64,000 nucleotides of DNA from Alloscardovia macacae (GCF_002259705.1 NZ_MWWT01000008.1:124001-188000), one strand, 5' to 3'. Shown: positions 10,252 through 18,615, counted from the stretch's first letter. Numbers and translations are program-made. Notes: a model not told the origin generated them from the letters alone.

Positions 10252-10329
10252 AGTTGTTTGTAAATCATCTCATTCTAGGGCTCAAATCAGCTCCCCGAGG
10301 CTCCTTAGTGAGATGATTTACAAACAACT
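10252..10329. repeat. Large palindrome IR1 (21-bp perfect arms)
   Basis: Arms 10252-10272 and 10309-10329 are perfectly complementary over 21 bases and share the core GTAAATCATCTCA with the palindrome at 18696. The 36-base interior is unrelated. It sits between convergent genes. It may act as a bidirectional terminator, but no T-run follows. Confidence 0.85.
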
Positions 10330-10351
10330 CGTCGGCACGTACATCTCTGTT

Positions 10352-11173
10352 CTACTTCACCAGCTCAGCGACCACTCCCAGCGCCACCTGTGCAGCCAGC
10401 CGCGCAGACGTATTCAGATCATTCTCTCGCCCATCAAGAGCTTCGTAGGATTCACCGCAGTCGTTACTCATCGAACGAATAATCACGTGCGGAATATCAT
10501 TCTTATAGCACACATGCGATACTGCAGCGCCTTCCATTTCTTCGGCATCTGCATGGTCTTCATCGATAATCCGAGTCAGCACGGATGGCTCAGTACTGAA
10601 CAAATTACTCGTCGCTACAGTGCCCACTGTATAGCGGTGTGCGGCGAGATTCTGCGTATGATCATCTATGTCTGAAGGAACCTCACGAATCCCCGACGGC
10701 GTATACATAAGTCCCGAAGCCCCTAAAACAGAAGCATTATTCTCCACGAAAGTCATCCCCGCATCGCGAGCCACACGTTCGGCGAGCGCGAGAAGTTCCG
10801 GAGTCGATCCGAACGTCTCACGGTATGGCGGGTCTTCAGCGATAATGCCTGTATCTGTATCCTCATAGACGAGAGTCTCAGCGAGCGCGATGTCGCCAAA
10901 TCCGAGTCGAGCATTCAGATTCCCTGCTATACCCGTAAAGATCAGTGCATCCGCAGGCGCCCCCACCTCATATCGAGCCACTGTCAGCAGAGTCTGTGCA
11001 GCCGCAGCGATATTCGTGGTGCCCATGCCACCGAATGTGCTGAAGATATGCACATCACCGTCCTGATGATGCATGATGTCGAGTCCGCCTTCGTGCAGGA
11101 CATCGCCGGGATATGTCTCCTGAATCAGCGCTATTTCGCGTGGAAGTGCGCTCAGAATTACTACTGTGCTCAT
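10352..11173 (-). CDS. mtnN: 5'-methylthioadenosine/S-adenosylhomocysteine nucleosidase-like protein
   Basis: 273 residues. It is a nucleoside phosphorylase fold enzyme expected to cleave adenine from MTA or SAH. Family marks are 'FTGIAGNLNARLGFGDIALA', the ribose-binding 'EMEGAAVSHVCY' and the catalytic Asp in 'IIRSMSND'. It is longer than the roughly 230 residues of E. coli Pfs, with an insertion around 'GASGLMYTPSGIREVPSDIDDHT'. The second ATG (11173) is preferred; a GATACT box lies just upstream of it, so the mRNA may have little or no leader. An ATG three codons earlier is also possible. It is divergent from the SAHH-like gene, and both deal with adenosyl by-products. Confidence 0.85.
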   Translation of the reverse strand: MSTVVILSALPREIALIQETYPGDVLHEGGLDIMHHQDGDVHIFSTFGGMGTTNIAAAAQTLLTVARYEVGAPADALIFTGIAGNLNARLGFGDIALAETLVYEDTDTGIIAEDPPYRETFGSTPELLALAERVARDAGMTFVENNASVLGASGLMYTPSGIREVPSDIDDHTQNLAAHRYTVGTVATSNLFSTEPSVLTRIIDEDHADAEEMEGAAVSHVCYKNDIPHVIIRSMSNDCGESYEALDGRENDLNTSARLAAQVALGVVAELVK

Positions 11174-11230
11174 ACGAGTCATAGTATCAGGAGCATGTGA
11201 ACGCTTGACTTTCCCACGACGGCATGAGAC

Positions 11231-11303
11231 GATAGCTTGTATAAATGGATTGGGTTTGCTCGATCGGCGCCGGTTAACGACAGTTAATCGGCGCTTCTGT
11301 TTA
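11231..11303 (+). ncRNA. Tandem two-hairpin RNA element, unit A, with mini-ORF
   Basis: A GATAGC box (11231-11236) precedes ATAAATGGAT. Hairpin 1 pairs 11248-11254 with 11259-11265 around a 4-base loop. Hairpin 2 pairs 11267-11278 with 11283-11294 (12 bp, loop GACA) and is followed by TTCTGTTTA, as in a terminator. A mini-ORF (11245-11277, MDWVCSIGAG) runs into hairpin 2. Unit B repeats this layout 96 bases later. Either a small RNA, an attenuator or a riboswitch-like element; the plus strand is favoured by the T-rich tail. Confidence 0.55.
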
Positions 11304-11328
11304 CTTCATCGCACCGTTATGACATACT

Positions 11329-11402
11329 TATAGCAAATAAATGGATCGGGAGTACCCTATCGGCGCCTTCACGACGGAAAACGAGTGAAGGCGCTTCTTT
11401 AT
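11329..11402 (+). ncRNA. Tandem two-hairpin RNA element, unit B, with mini-ORF
   Basis: Second copy of the unit. A TATAGC box (11329-11334) is followed by AAATAAATGGAT. Hairpin 1 pairs 11344-11350 with 11355-11361 (one mismatch, 4-base loop). Hairpin 2 pairs 11363-11372 with 11385-11394 and is followed by TTCTTTAT. A mini-ORF (11341-11388, MDREYPIGAFTTENE) again ends inside hairpin 2 and shares M-D and I-G-A at the same positions as unit A. Loop and stem sequences differ between the units while pairing is mostly kept, which suggests conserved structure. Confidence 0.55.
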
Positions 11403-11470
11403 GCGATGAGTAGTCCATTCTATCGCTCGAGAAATGCTTCGAGTGTACTTCATTATTATACCGTCTAGGC

Positions 11471-11483
11471 TACACTGGCAGTA
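11471..11483 (+). promoter_or_regulatory. -10 box for a leaderless SAHH-like mRNA
   Basis: TACACT (11471-11476) ends 6 bases before the ATG at 11483, and no ribosome binding site is present. This spacing predicts transcription starting at or next to the start codon. Confidence 0.5.
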
Positions 11484-13105
11484 TGCACTCACTGAACTTC
11501 GCCACGCTCGTGCGCGCACTTTCGCAGGCCACGAATCGCAGCCTCGCTGGCAGTCGCGTGTTCTGTCATCCGGATGCTCTTTCCGTTCTTCCTGCCAATT
11601 TTTCCTCTCTTGCAGCCGTCTGGGGCATACGTATCGTCACAGATCCTGACGCTGCCTCTTCCTGCTCTATTCATCTTCATGCGCAGTATGCCGAGGTAGA
11701 GGGAGAAAGAATTGACTATACAGAACGCAGGCAGCTCGGCGAGCTCACCGCAGCCGAGCAGATAGACCGCGCGTATGCGGGCATGCCGGTGACGCGGCAG
11801 ATAGCCGACGAACTGCTCGCCGAGCACACTCTCGAGGGCGAGCGCGTGGCAGTCAGCCTTATCATCGAGCCGAAGACGGCGGTGCTGCTACTCGAGCTGC
11901 AGCGGGCGGGCGCTCAGGTGGGCGTGTATGCCACGGCTGCCGAGGTGCATCAAGCCGTGGCGGACGAGCTCGCGCGGCGCGGTGTGAAGGTGTACGCGAA
12001 CGCAGCGTGGACGCCAGAAGAGGAGCATGCCGGTGGGCTGCGGCTCCTGGACGAGCTGCAGCCCACCGTCATCATCGACGACGGTGCGAGCTTCGCGCGT
12101 CTCGCCAGCCTCGAACGGCCAGAGCTTCTCGCTCAGCTCAAGGGCGTCGCTGAGGAAACGACGTCCGGCGTGCGTGCCTTCGAGGCGATGGAAAAAGCCG
12201 GAGCGCTCACGTATCCGGTCATCGCGTCGAATGATTCGCAGCTGAAAACGGGCTTCGATAACGTACACGGCACGGGCGAGTCCTGCGTCACCACCTTCCT
12301 GAACGTCCTGGGCGACTCGTGGATAGACGACAGCGCGGCGCGAGGCGAGAAAATGGCCGTCATCGGGTACGGCCCCGTGGGACGCGGATTCGCTGTGCGC
12401 ATGCGCTCGCTCGGCGCACACGTGGTCATCGTGGAGCGCAGTGCCACCGCCGCACTCAAAGCACAGTATGATGGTTTCGACGTCCTGCCCCTCGCCGAGG
12501 CTGCACGCGCATGCTCCTGCCTCATCAGCGCTACCGGCGTGGTCCATACGCTGGACCTCGCCACGCTTCAGAGCTTGAACGACGGGACAGTGCTCGGCGT
12601 CATCGGCGGAATAGCGAACGAGATAGCACTCGACGAGCTCACAGCGCTTACGGGACAGCACATCTCTCCTGCTGTGCCGCTCACGCAGCTTCAGCTCGAT
12701 ACCAGCCTCGATGCCGGCAGCGATACTGGCCGCGGTGCCTCGGGAAGCCGTAACGCGCAGCTCATCGCCAGTGGCGACGGGATGAACTACACGGTCAGCG
12801 GTGGAAATCCCATCGAAATCATGGACATGAGCTTCGCCGTGCAGCTGAATGCCGTGCGCATGCTCGTGGAGGAAGCGGACACATCCCAGGGAGCGTCCGG
12901 CAGCCAGCTCCCCCACGCCGTCATCCGCCTCGACGCTGCCACGGACGAGCGCATCGCCCGCTCAGCACTGAAAGCTCGCGGCGCTCAGATAGACGAGCAG
13001 CGCGAGATGGTCACGGACTGGACACGCACCCGCTTTAGCGCACCTACCACCACATCTGCCACGCATACCACACCCGAGGAGGCCTCCCATGGCGAGCATG
13101 CATGA
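11483..13105 (+). CDS. S-adenosylhomocysteine hydrolase-like NAD-binding protein with altered active site
   Basis: 540 residues. It is homologous to adenosylhomocysteinase over about residues 110-480: 'VIIDDG' (Asp131 region of the human enzyme), 'GVAEETTSGV', 'NDSQLKTGFDN' (catalytic Lys, Asp, Asn retained) and the NAD loop 'GYGPVG'. By my alignment three key histidines are lost: human His55 is Ile127 here, His301 in the GHFD motif is replaced in 'IGGIANEIA', and His353 falls on Asn in 'SGGNPIEIM'. The C-terminal Lys-Tyr tail that caps NAD is absent, and about 110 unrelated residues precede the core. Normal SAH hydrolysis is therefore doubtful. It overlaps the next gene's ribosome binding site, so the two are probably coupled. 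Confidence 0.8.
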   Translation: MHSLNFATLVRALSQATNRSLAGSRVFCHPDALSVLPANFSSLAAVWGIRIVTDPDAASSCSIHLHAQYAEVEGERIDYTERRQLGELTAAEQIDRAYAGMPVTRQIADELLAEHTLEGERVAVSLIIEPKTAVLLLELQRAGAQVGVYATAAEVHQAVADELARRGVKVYANAAWTPEEEHAGGLRLLDELQPTVIIDDGASFARLASLERPELLAQLKGVAEETTSGVRAFEAMEKAGALTYPVIASNDSQLKTGFDNVHGTGESCVTTFLNVLGDSWIDDSAARGEKMAVIGYGPVGRGFAVRMRSLGAHVVIVERSATAALKAQYDGFDVLPLAEAARACSCLISATGVVHTLDLATLQSLNDGTVLGVIGGIANEIALDELTALTGQHISPAVPLTQLQLDTSLDAGSDTGRGASGSRNAQLIASGDGMNYTVSGGNPIEIMDMSFAVQLNAVRMLVEEADTSQGASGSQLPHAVIRLDAATDERIARSALKARGAQIDEQREMVTDWTRTRFSAPTTTSATHTTPEEASHGEHA

Positions 13106-14444
13106 TCTGAATCCCGTCGTCGTCTACTCTGCATCCCTCGTCCTTCCGGTGACAGCGCCGGCGCTGCCGCACGGAGCCGTGGCCGTCTATCTGAACCGCG
13201 TGGTGCACGTGGGCACGCGCGAGTGGGTGCTCAAGGCGTTATCCGAGGGGCCGCTGCGCTCGAAGCGCGTGGTGGAGCGCCACTGGGATGGTATTCTCCT
13301 GCCCGGCCTCGTGAATGCGCACACGCATTTGCAGTACACAGGCATGGCGTCCGTGGGCCAGCAGGAGTATGGCAGCTTCCAGGAATGGAGCGACGCTTTC
13401 GACGTCATTTACGATGACGATGCGCTCGACAAGCCGTGGAAAGACTGGGCATATGACGGCGCGCGCCAGCTCGTCGAGTACGGTACCACGGCTGCTGCGG
13501 ACATCACCACGGATCTCGAAGCGGCCGGAGCTCTCTTCTCGCAGCGCATGCATGGCATCACGTATCTCGAGGTGATGGGCTGGGAGAATGATAACTGGAA
13601 TGCGAGCGGCCCGGAGTGGCTGCGCGACCTCGTGGAGCAGGCGTCGCAGGAGGGCGAGGCGGCGGACATCGGCATCAGCCCGCACGCGCCGTATTCGCTT
13701 GAGTCCGCGCCGTTCCTCGATTTGCCGGACATCGCGCGGTCTATGGGCATGCGTCTGCATATTCATTTGGGCGAGACGCCGAGCGAGTCGGGCGACGCGG
13801 AGGACCTCTACTCGCCGGTTTCGCGCTCGTGGCGTTCGCATCATTGGGATAGTTATCCGCAGCTGAAGTCGTCCGGCGTGCATGTGTCTGCTATCCAATT
13901 CGTCGATCAGCTCGGCAGTCTCGGACCGGATATCCACATCGCTCACGGTGTATATGCGGACGCTGAGGACCGGCGTATCTTACGTCAGCGCGGAGTGGGT
14001 GTGGCACTGTGCCCACGCTCGAACCGCATTACCTGCACACAGAAGGATGCTCCTGTGGCAGACTACCTGCGCGAAGGAAATCTCGTCTCCGTGGGCACCG
14101 ACTCCCTGTCCTCCTCCCCGAGCCTGGACGTGCTCGATGATGTATCCATGCTCTACGACCTCGCGCGTGAGCAGGGTTATGAGGGAGCCGACCTCAGCCA
14201 CCGGCTCATCCGCATGATGACGCTCGGCGGTGCAGAAGTGATGGGACTGAACATCGGTCCGAAGCGCATAGGCCAGATAAATGCCGGCGCTCTGGCAGAC
14301 TTCGCTTTCCTCGACATTCCTGTGGACTTGAGCTCAGACGAAGCCTACGAGGATACTCTCGAACGCCTCGTGCGCGAAGGCTCGGGAACGAACCGCGCCA
14401 CGGTCATCTCTGGCCGCGTGGCGCATAATAACGACGCTTTTTAG
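13089..14444 (+). CDS. Amidohydrolase (chlorohydrolase / SAH-MTA deaminase-like)
   Basis: 451 residues. It is a metal-dependent amidohydrolase of the TrzA/AtzB/MtaD group that deaminates or dechlorinates purine-like substrates. Metal ligands are visible: HxH in 'LPGLVNAHTHLQYTG', His in 'LHIHLGETPSE', His in 'HIAHGVYADAED' and Asp in 'VGTDSLSSSPSLD'. The ATG follows GAGGAGG and overlaps the end of the SAHH-like gene by 17 bp, so translation is likely coupled. The neighbourhood (nucleosidase, SAHH-like protein) points to an adenosyl-type substrate. The exact substrate is inference. Confidence 0.85.
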   Translation: MASMHDLNPVVVYSASLVLPVTAPALPHGAVAVYLNRVVHVGTREWVLKALSEGPLRSKRVVERHWDGILLPGLVNAHTHLQYTGMASVGQQEYGSFQEWSDAFDVIYDDDALDKPWKDWAYDGARQLVEYGTTAAADITTDLEAAGALFSQRMHGITYLEVMGWENDNWNASGPEWLRDLVEQASQEGEAADIGISPHAPYSLESAPFLDLPDIARSMGMRLHIHLGETPSESGDAEDLYSPVSRSWRSHHWDSYPQLKSSGVHVSAIQFVDQLGSLGPDIHIAHGVYADAEDRRILRQRGVGVALCPRSNRITCTQKDAPVADYLREGNLVSVGTDSLSSSPSLDVLDDVSMLYDLAREQGYEGADLSHRLIRMMTLGGAEVMGLNIGPKRIGQINAGALADFAFLDIPVDLSSDEAYEDTLERLVREGSGTNRATVISGRVAHNNDAF

Positions 14445-14471
14445 ATTTGAGAAAAGGAGACGTGTACTCAC

Positions 14472-14963
14472 ATGCGCGACCTGAACCCTACCACCGCAGT
14501 ACATGCGGACCTTATCCCACCGCTGAGCTCCTACGCGCAGCAGCTCATCTCCTCGCTGGACCTCAGCGCGCATCCCGAAGGCGGCTGGTACCGCCGCACG
14601 TGGCAGAGCCCCCTCGGATATGCAAACACTGACCGTCCTCTCGCCTCTCTCATCTACTTCCTCCTGCCTCAAGGAGATTACAGCGACTGGCATCTCGTGG
14701 ATGCCGACGAGCTCTGGCTCTGGCATGGTCCTGGAGCGCTGGAGATAGACGTGTGTGATGAGGATCCACGCACACTTTCTGCTGAGGAGCTAGCCGCGCG
14801 CTCCACGCGCACGCGCCTCGCCCTCAGTGATGCCGAGCACACCACGCAGTGCCTTGTGAAAGCCGGCCAGTGGCAGCGCACTCTGCCTACCTCAGCGGAT
14901 GCTCTCGCCTCCTGTGTGGTCTCGCCAGGATTTACTTTCGAGGGTTTTACCGTCATCGACTAA
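14472..14963 (+). CDS. Cupin superfamily (DUF985) protein
   Basis: 163 residues. The start 'LISSLDLSAHPEGGWYRRTWQSP', the central 'ASLIYFLLPQGDYSDWHLVDADELWLWHGPGALEI' and the final 'VVSPGFTFEGFTV' match the DUF985 cupin-5 family, small cytoplasmic proteins of uncertain, probably sugar-related function. It lies 27 bp after the amidohydrolase in the same direction, with AAGGAG upstream, and is probably the last gene of that transcript. Confidence 0.8.
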   Translation: MRDLNPTTAVHADLIPPLSSYAQQLISSLDLSAHPEGGWYRRTWQSPLGYANTDRPLASLIYFLLPQGDYSDWHLVDADELWLWHGPGALEIDVCDEDPRTLSAEELAARSTRTRLALSDAEHTTQCLVKAGQWQRTLPTSADALASCVVSPGFTFEGFTVID

Positions 14964-14980
14964 ACACGGATGATACGAAA

Positions 14981-15012
14981 GGGGGCAGCTCGACGCGAGC
15001 TGCCCCCCCCCG
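14981..15012. terminator. Terminator between convergent genes, with C9 tract
   Basis: GGGGGCAGCTCG and CGAGCTGCCCCC form a 12-bp stem with a 3-base loop. The 3' side runs into nine consecutive C rather than T on the plus strand. It separates the DUF985 gene from the convergent CMD gene. Confidence 0.65.
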
Positions 15013-15053
15013 ATAGCTGATAAGAAGAGGGAAAATTGGCCTAACGAAAAAGC

Positions 15054-15383
15054 CTACTCCTCCTCGCTCCAGACGTCCTTCGCGAGCGCGAACACAGCCC
15101 ACGCTACAGGCCATCCCGCGTAAAACGCCGCGTGGGTGATGATAGCCGCAATCTCCTCGCGGGTAATGCCGTTATCCTTCGCGTACTGCAGATGATGCCG
15201 CAGCGCATCCGTGATGAGCCCGCGGCCCATGAACACGGAAATGACGATGGTCGAGCGGGTCTTCATGTCCAGCGTCTCGTCCGCCCAGACCTCACCGAAA
15301 AGAACGTCATCATTCACCTGAGCAAAAGTAGGTGCGAACTCGCCGAGCTGCGTACGGCCGGCCGTCTGCTTCATATCGCGCAT
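15054..15383 (-). CDS. Carboxymuconolactone decarboxylase (CMD/AhpD-like) family protein
   Basis: 109 residues. The central stretch 'MKTRSTIVISVFMGRGLITDALRHHLQYAKDNGITREEIAAIITHAAFYAGWPVAW' is the CMD core. It lacks the CxxC pair of AhpD-type peroxidases, so a thiol redox role is not supported. AAGGAG precedes the ATG by 7 bases. It follows the cupin gene by 21 bp; the CMD plus cupin pair recurs in many bacteria. Function unknown. Confidence 0.85.
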   Translation of the reverse strand: MRDMKQTAGRTQLGEFAPTFAQVNDDVLFGEVWADETLDMKTRSTIVISVFMGRGLITDALRHHLQYAKDNGITREEIAAIITHAAFYAGWPVAWAVFALAKDVWSEEE

Positions 15384-15404
15384 AATCGTCTCCTTTATGA
15401 AAAA

Positions 15405-15818
15405 TTAATCGTCCAGTTCAGCGTACGCCTGCTCATCCACAGGCTCATACCACTCGGTCGCGCCCGAAGTGATGGCGATGTGCGAGAACCAGCTGTTCTT
15501 CCCCGCGCCATGCCAGTGCTTCACACCGCGACGCACCACATAAACGTCACCCGGACGCATGCGGACAGGCTCCTTACCTTCCTCCTGCACCCAGCCTTCA
15601 CCACCCGTGCACAGCAGCACCTGGTAGCCGGTGGTATGCGCGTGCCAGTGGTTAATGCAGCCAGGCTCGAAGCTCACCTGAGCCATACCCCAGTCTATGT
15701 TCTCTTCAGGCGAAACTAATCCACGGAGGAAGGACGCGCCCGTAAAGTACTGCGCGTATGCTTCGTTCGCTTCTCCAAAACCGAAGACATTCTCTTTTAC
15801 TTCTTTTTCGAACTTCAT
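15405..15818 (-). CDS. Small cupin-domain protein
   Basis: 137 residues. A single cupin barrel with metal-ligand histidines in 'CINHWHAHTTGYQVLLCTGGEGW' and a second motif 'MRPGDVYVVRRGVKHWHGAGKNSWFSHIAI'. AGGAAAG lies upstream of the ATG at 15818. An earlier ATG at 15851 adds 11 residues with no good ribosome binding site. It is upstream of and probably co-transcribed with the CMD gene, and divergent from the amino acid ABC operon. The substrate is not evident. Confidence 0.82.
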   Translation of the reverse strand: MKFEKEVKENVFGFGEANEAYAQYFTGASFLRGLVSPEENIDWGMAQVSFEPGCINHWHAHTTGYQVLLCTGGEGWVQEEGKEPVRMRPGDVYVVRRGVKHWHGAGKNSWFSHIAITSGATEWYEPVDEQAYAELDD

Positions 15819-15869
15819 AAGGTTATCGCTTTCCTGTGTGGTATTTTCCATGCTTCCACTGTATCGCTG

Positions 15870-15879
15870 GAACGCGTTC
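15870..15879. promoter_or_regulatory. Palindromic operator candidate GAACGCGTTC
   Basis: A perfect 10-bp palindrome lies in the divergent spacer between the cupin gene and the ABC transporter operon, near the expected start region of the cupin mRNA. The regulator is unknown. Confidence 0.3.
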
Positions 15880-16005
15880 TAAATTATGCATATACCCATA
15901 AAGCGCGAAACTGGTCATTTTATGCGTGTTCAGCCTTGTGCTTGTACGGGGGCATTCGTTATCCTGAAGGAGCAGATTACATCAGAGAGAAAATGGGAGT
16001 TCTGC

Positions 16006-16839
16006 ATGATTAACAAGGCACACCTTGCTCGTACTATCCTCGCTGGCGCTACTGCTGCACTGCTCGCTTTCACGGCGGCGTGCGGTTCTACTTCTGCTTC
16101 CAGCACTTCCGAAACCGTCACCGAAGGTAAGCTGACCATCGCTACCGGCGAGCCAGCATACAGCCCATGGGTTCTGAATAATAAGCCAGAATCGGGTGAA
16201 GGCTACGAAGCAGCTGTGGCATACGCAGTGGCGAAGGAGCTGGGCTACGACCAGAAGGACGTCGTGTGGACTCGCTCCACTTTCGACTCGGCCATCGCAC
16301 CAGGCGCGAAGGACTGGGATATGAACATCCAGCAGTTCTCCATCACCGAGCAGCGTAAGCAGGCCGTGGACTTCTCCCCGAGCTACTATAACACCACGCA
16401 GGCTCTCGTGGTGAAGGGTGATAATAAGTTCGCTTCTGCTACGTCGCTGGCAGATATTAAGGATGCCGTCATCGGCGCCATGTCTGGTTCCACATCCTAC
16501 CTCGTGGCGAAGGATAAGATTAAGGAAGACATCAAGCTCTATAATAATAACGATGATGCTGTGGCAGCCCTGAAGAACGGCCAGATAGACATCCTCGTGG
16601 TGGACACTCCTACATCTGTGAACATGGTGGAGTCGAAGCAGACGGGTGATAATGGTAAGGTTCTCGGCCAGATAAACGGTTCTGAGGATCCGAACGGCCA
16701 GGGCATCGTGCTTCCTAAGGGTTCGAAGCTCACCGATAAGGTGACGAAGGCTGTGAATAAGCTCTCTGAGGACGGCACCCTGAAGCAGCTGCAGGAAAAG
16801 TGGCTCTCTGAGTACACGAACATTCCTGTTTTGAAGTAA
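16006..16839 (+). CDS. Polar amino acid ABC transporter, substrate-binding lipoprotein
   Basis: 277 residues. The lipoprotein signal ends in the lipobox 'FTAACGS', so the mature protein is anchored outside the membrane. The family 3 solute-binding fold follows: 'KLTIATGEPAYSPWVLNNKPESGEGYEAAVAYAVAKELGY', then 'WDMNIQQFSITEQRKQAVDFSPSYY' and 'IGAMSGSTSYLVAK'. The ATG at 16006 is preceded by GGGAG. Permease and ATPase genes follow. The amino acid bound cannot be read from the sequence. Confidence 0.92.
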   Translation: MINKAHLARTILAGATAALLAFTAACGSTSASSTSETVTEGKLTIATGEPAYSPWVLNNKPESGEGYEAAVAYAVAKELGYDQKDVVWTRSTFDSAIAPGAKDWDMNIQQFSITEQRKQAVDFSPSYYNTTQALVVKGDNKFASATSLADIKDAVIGAMSGSTSYLVAKDKIKEDIKLYNNNDDAVAALKNGQIDILVVDTPTSVNMVESKQTGDNGKVLGQINGSEDPNGQGIVLPKGSKLTDKVTKAVNKLSEDGTLKQLQEKWLSEYTNIPVLK

Positions 16840-16852
16840 GACGTTTCGTCTG

Positions 16853-16895
16853 GCGGCATGGCGCGGTATGCGCTGTGCCGCTTTTACTTTTTCTG
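16853..16895 (+). terminator. Attenuating hairpin between binding protein and permease
   Basis: 16853-16864 and 16870-16881 pair over 12 bp (two G-U pairs) with a 5-base loop, followed by TTTTACTTTTT. Such a hairpin would keep the binding protein more abundant than the permease and ATPase. Confidence 0.7.
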
Positions 16896-17011
16896 TCAAT
16901 TCTTCCTCGTCTTACTCTATGACCCCGTGCGCACCGAAAATGTATACCTCGCGGTATGATGAAAGTGTTCACACTCCTTAATTCGCCTAGACACAAAAAG
17001 AGACATTATCT

Positions 17012-17866
17012 ATGGCTACTTTCGACCCTTCCACAGTCAGTACTGTCGAGCTCGAACGCGAGAAGTACCGCAAGTCTGAAGGATTAAAATCCGTGATCAC
17101 GAGTGTCGTCAGCGCTCTCGTCCTCGTGGCTGTTATCACCGTTAGTTTACAGAATTCTCCTGGCTGGCAGCAGGTGAAGCTCACCTTCTTTAACTGGGAT
17201 GTCTTCGTCCAGTCCATTCCAGCCGTAGGTCAGGGCTTGCTCCTGAACCTCCAGGTCCTTTTCTTCGCCGTCATAGGCGTGGCCATCCTCGGCACTCTTC
17301 TGGCACTTCTGCGCACGAGCCGCAGCGCCGTTATGCTTCCTCTGCGCTGGATAGCAGCATTCTACACCACCATTATGCGTGGTATTCCTATGCTCGTGGT
17401 GCTCTACCTCATCGGTTTTGGTGTGCCAGGTCTGGTCACCAGCCGCATCTCTCCTACTCTTCTGGGTACCGTAGCCGTGATTCTGAGCTACTCGGCGTAC
17501 ATCGCTGAAGTGCTGCGTGCCGGTTTTAACGACGTGCACCCGTCTCAGCGTGCAGCCGCTCGCTCCCTGGGTCTGACGAACCTGCAGACTATCCGCATGG
17601 TGGTCATCCCTCAGGCCCTGCGTAAGGTGGCTCCTGCTCTCATGAATGACTTCATCTCCATGCAGAAGGACGTGGGTTTGATCTCCACTCTGGGCGCTGT
17701 GGATGCCATCCGCTCTGCTCAGATTATGCAGGCCACCACCTATAACTTCACACCATATGTGACTGCTTCGGTGGCATTTATCTGCCTGAGTGTGCCATTC
17801 ATTCTGCTGAATGACTGGTATTCTGCGAGACTGCGTAAGCGCGAGCTGAATGGAGGTACAGTCTGA
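17012..17866 (+). CDS. Polar amino acid ABC transporter, permease
   Basis: 284 residues. It is an inner-membrane permease of the His/Glu/Gln/Arg type. A cytoplasmic N-terminus is followed by a first TM segment (about 27-50) and the permease domain with 'GVAILGTLLALLRTSR', 'YTTIMRGIPMLVVLYLIGFG' and the ATPase-contact EAA loop 'RAAARSLGLTNLQTIRMVVIPQALRKVAPALMNDFISMQKD'. Its stop codon overlaps the ATG of the ATPase (TGATG), implying coupling. Confidence 0.92.
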   Translation: MATFDPSTVSTVELEREKYRKSEGLKSVITSVVSALVLVAVITVSLQNSPGWQQVKLTFFNWDVFVQSIPAVGQGLLLNLQVLFFAVIGVAILGTLLALLRTSRSAVMLPLRWIAAFYTTIMRGIPMLVVLYLIGFGVPGLVTSRISPTLLGTVAVILSYSAYIAEVLRAGFNDVHPSQRAAARSLGLTNLQTIRMVVIPQALRKVAPALMNDFISMQKDVGLISTLGAVDAIRSAQIMQATTYNFTPYVTASVAFICLSVPFILLNDWYSARLRKRELNGGTV

Positions 17867-18615
17867 TGACGAAAGATACGAAAGCAGTCCTTCGCCTGGA
17901 TAAGGTGACGAAGGCATATGGAAAGAATCTCATTCTCGACCACCTCAGCTTCGACGTGCACGAGCACGAAGTGGTGGCGCTGCTCGGCCCATCGGGCTCG
18001 GGTAAGTCCACTCTCATGCGCTGTGTGAACCTGCTCGAGCGTGTGAACGATGGTCAGATCTGGCTGGGGGACACGGACATTACCGATCCTCGCATTAACG
18101 AGAACGCTATCCGCGCACGCATCGGCGTGGTGTTCCAGCAGTTTAATCTCTTCCCGCACATGACGGTGATGGAGAACATTATCCTCGCCTCCACCCATGT
18201 GCTCAAGCGCGATAAGCAGGAAAGTATCGATAAAGCCATGTCCCTGCTCGAGCGCATCGGCATGGATAAGAAGGCGAAGTCCTTCCCTGACCGTCTCTCT
18301 GGTGGACAGCAGCAGCGTGTGGCCATCGTGCGCGCACTCATGACGGATCCTGAGCTGCTCCTCCTCGACGAAATCACTTCTGCACTCGACCCTATGCTCG
18401 TGGGTGAAGTGCTGGAGATGGTGATGGAGCTGAAGGAACAGGGCACCACTATCCTCATGGCTACGCACGAGATGAGCTTCGCTCATCAGGCTGCAGACCG
18501 CATCGTTCTGCTACGAAACGGCCACATTATAGAAAATGGTACGCCGCAGGAAGTCATGGAGGAATCGCAGAATCCTCAGACGCGCGAGTTCTTCAGCTAC
18601 TTTAGGAACCTGTAG
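17866..18615 (+). CDS. Polar amino acid ABC transporter, ATP-binding protein
   Basis: 249 residues. It shows Walker A 'GPSGSGKST', Q-loop 'VVFQQFNLFPHMTV', signature 'LSGGQQQRVAIVRA', Walker B 'LLLLDEITSALD' and switch His in 'MATHEMSF'. It is closest to the GlnQ/HisP group. The 'DEITSALD' form, with Ile in place of the usual Pro, is a known variant. GGAGG lies in the 3' end of the permease gene. Confidence 0.94.
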   Translation: MTKDTKAVLRLDKVTKAYGKNLILDHLSFDVHEHEVVALLGPSGSGKSTLMRCVNLLERVNDGQIWLGDTDITDPRINENAIRARIGVVFQQFNLFPHMTVMENIILASTHVLKRDKQESIDKAMSLLERIGMDKKAKSFPDRLSGGQQQRVAIVRALMTDPELLLLDEITSALDPMLVGEVLEMVMELKEQGTTILMATHEMSFAHQAADRIVLLRNGHIIENGTPQEVMEESQNPQTREFFSYFRNL

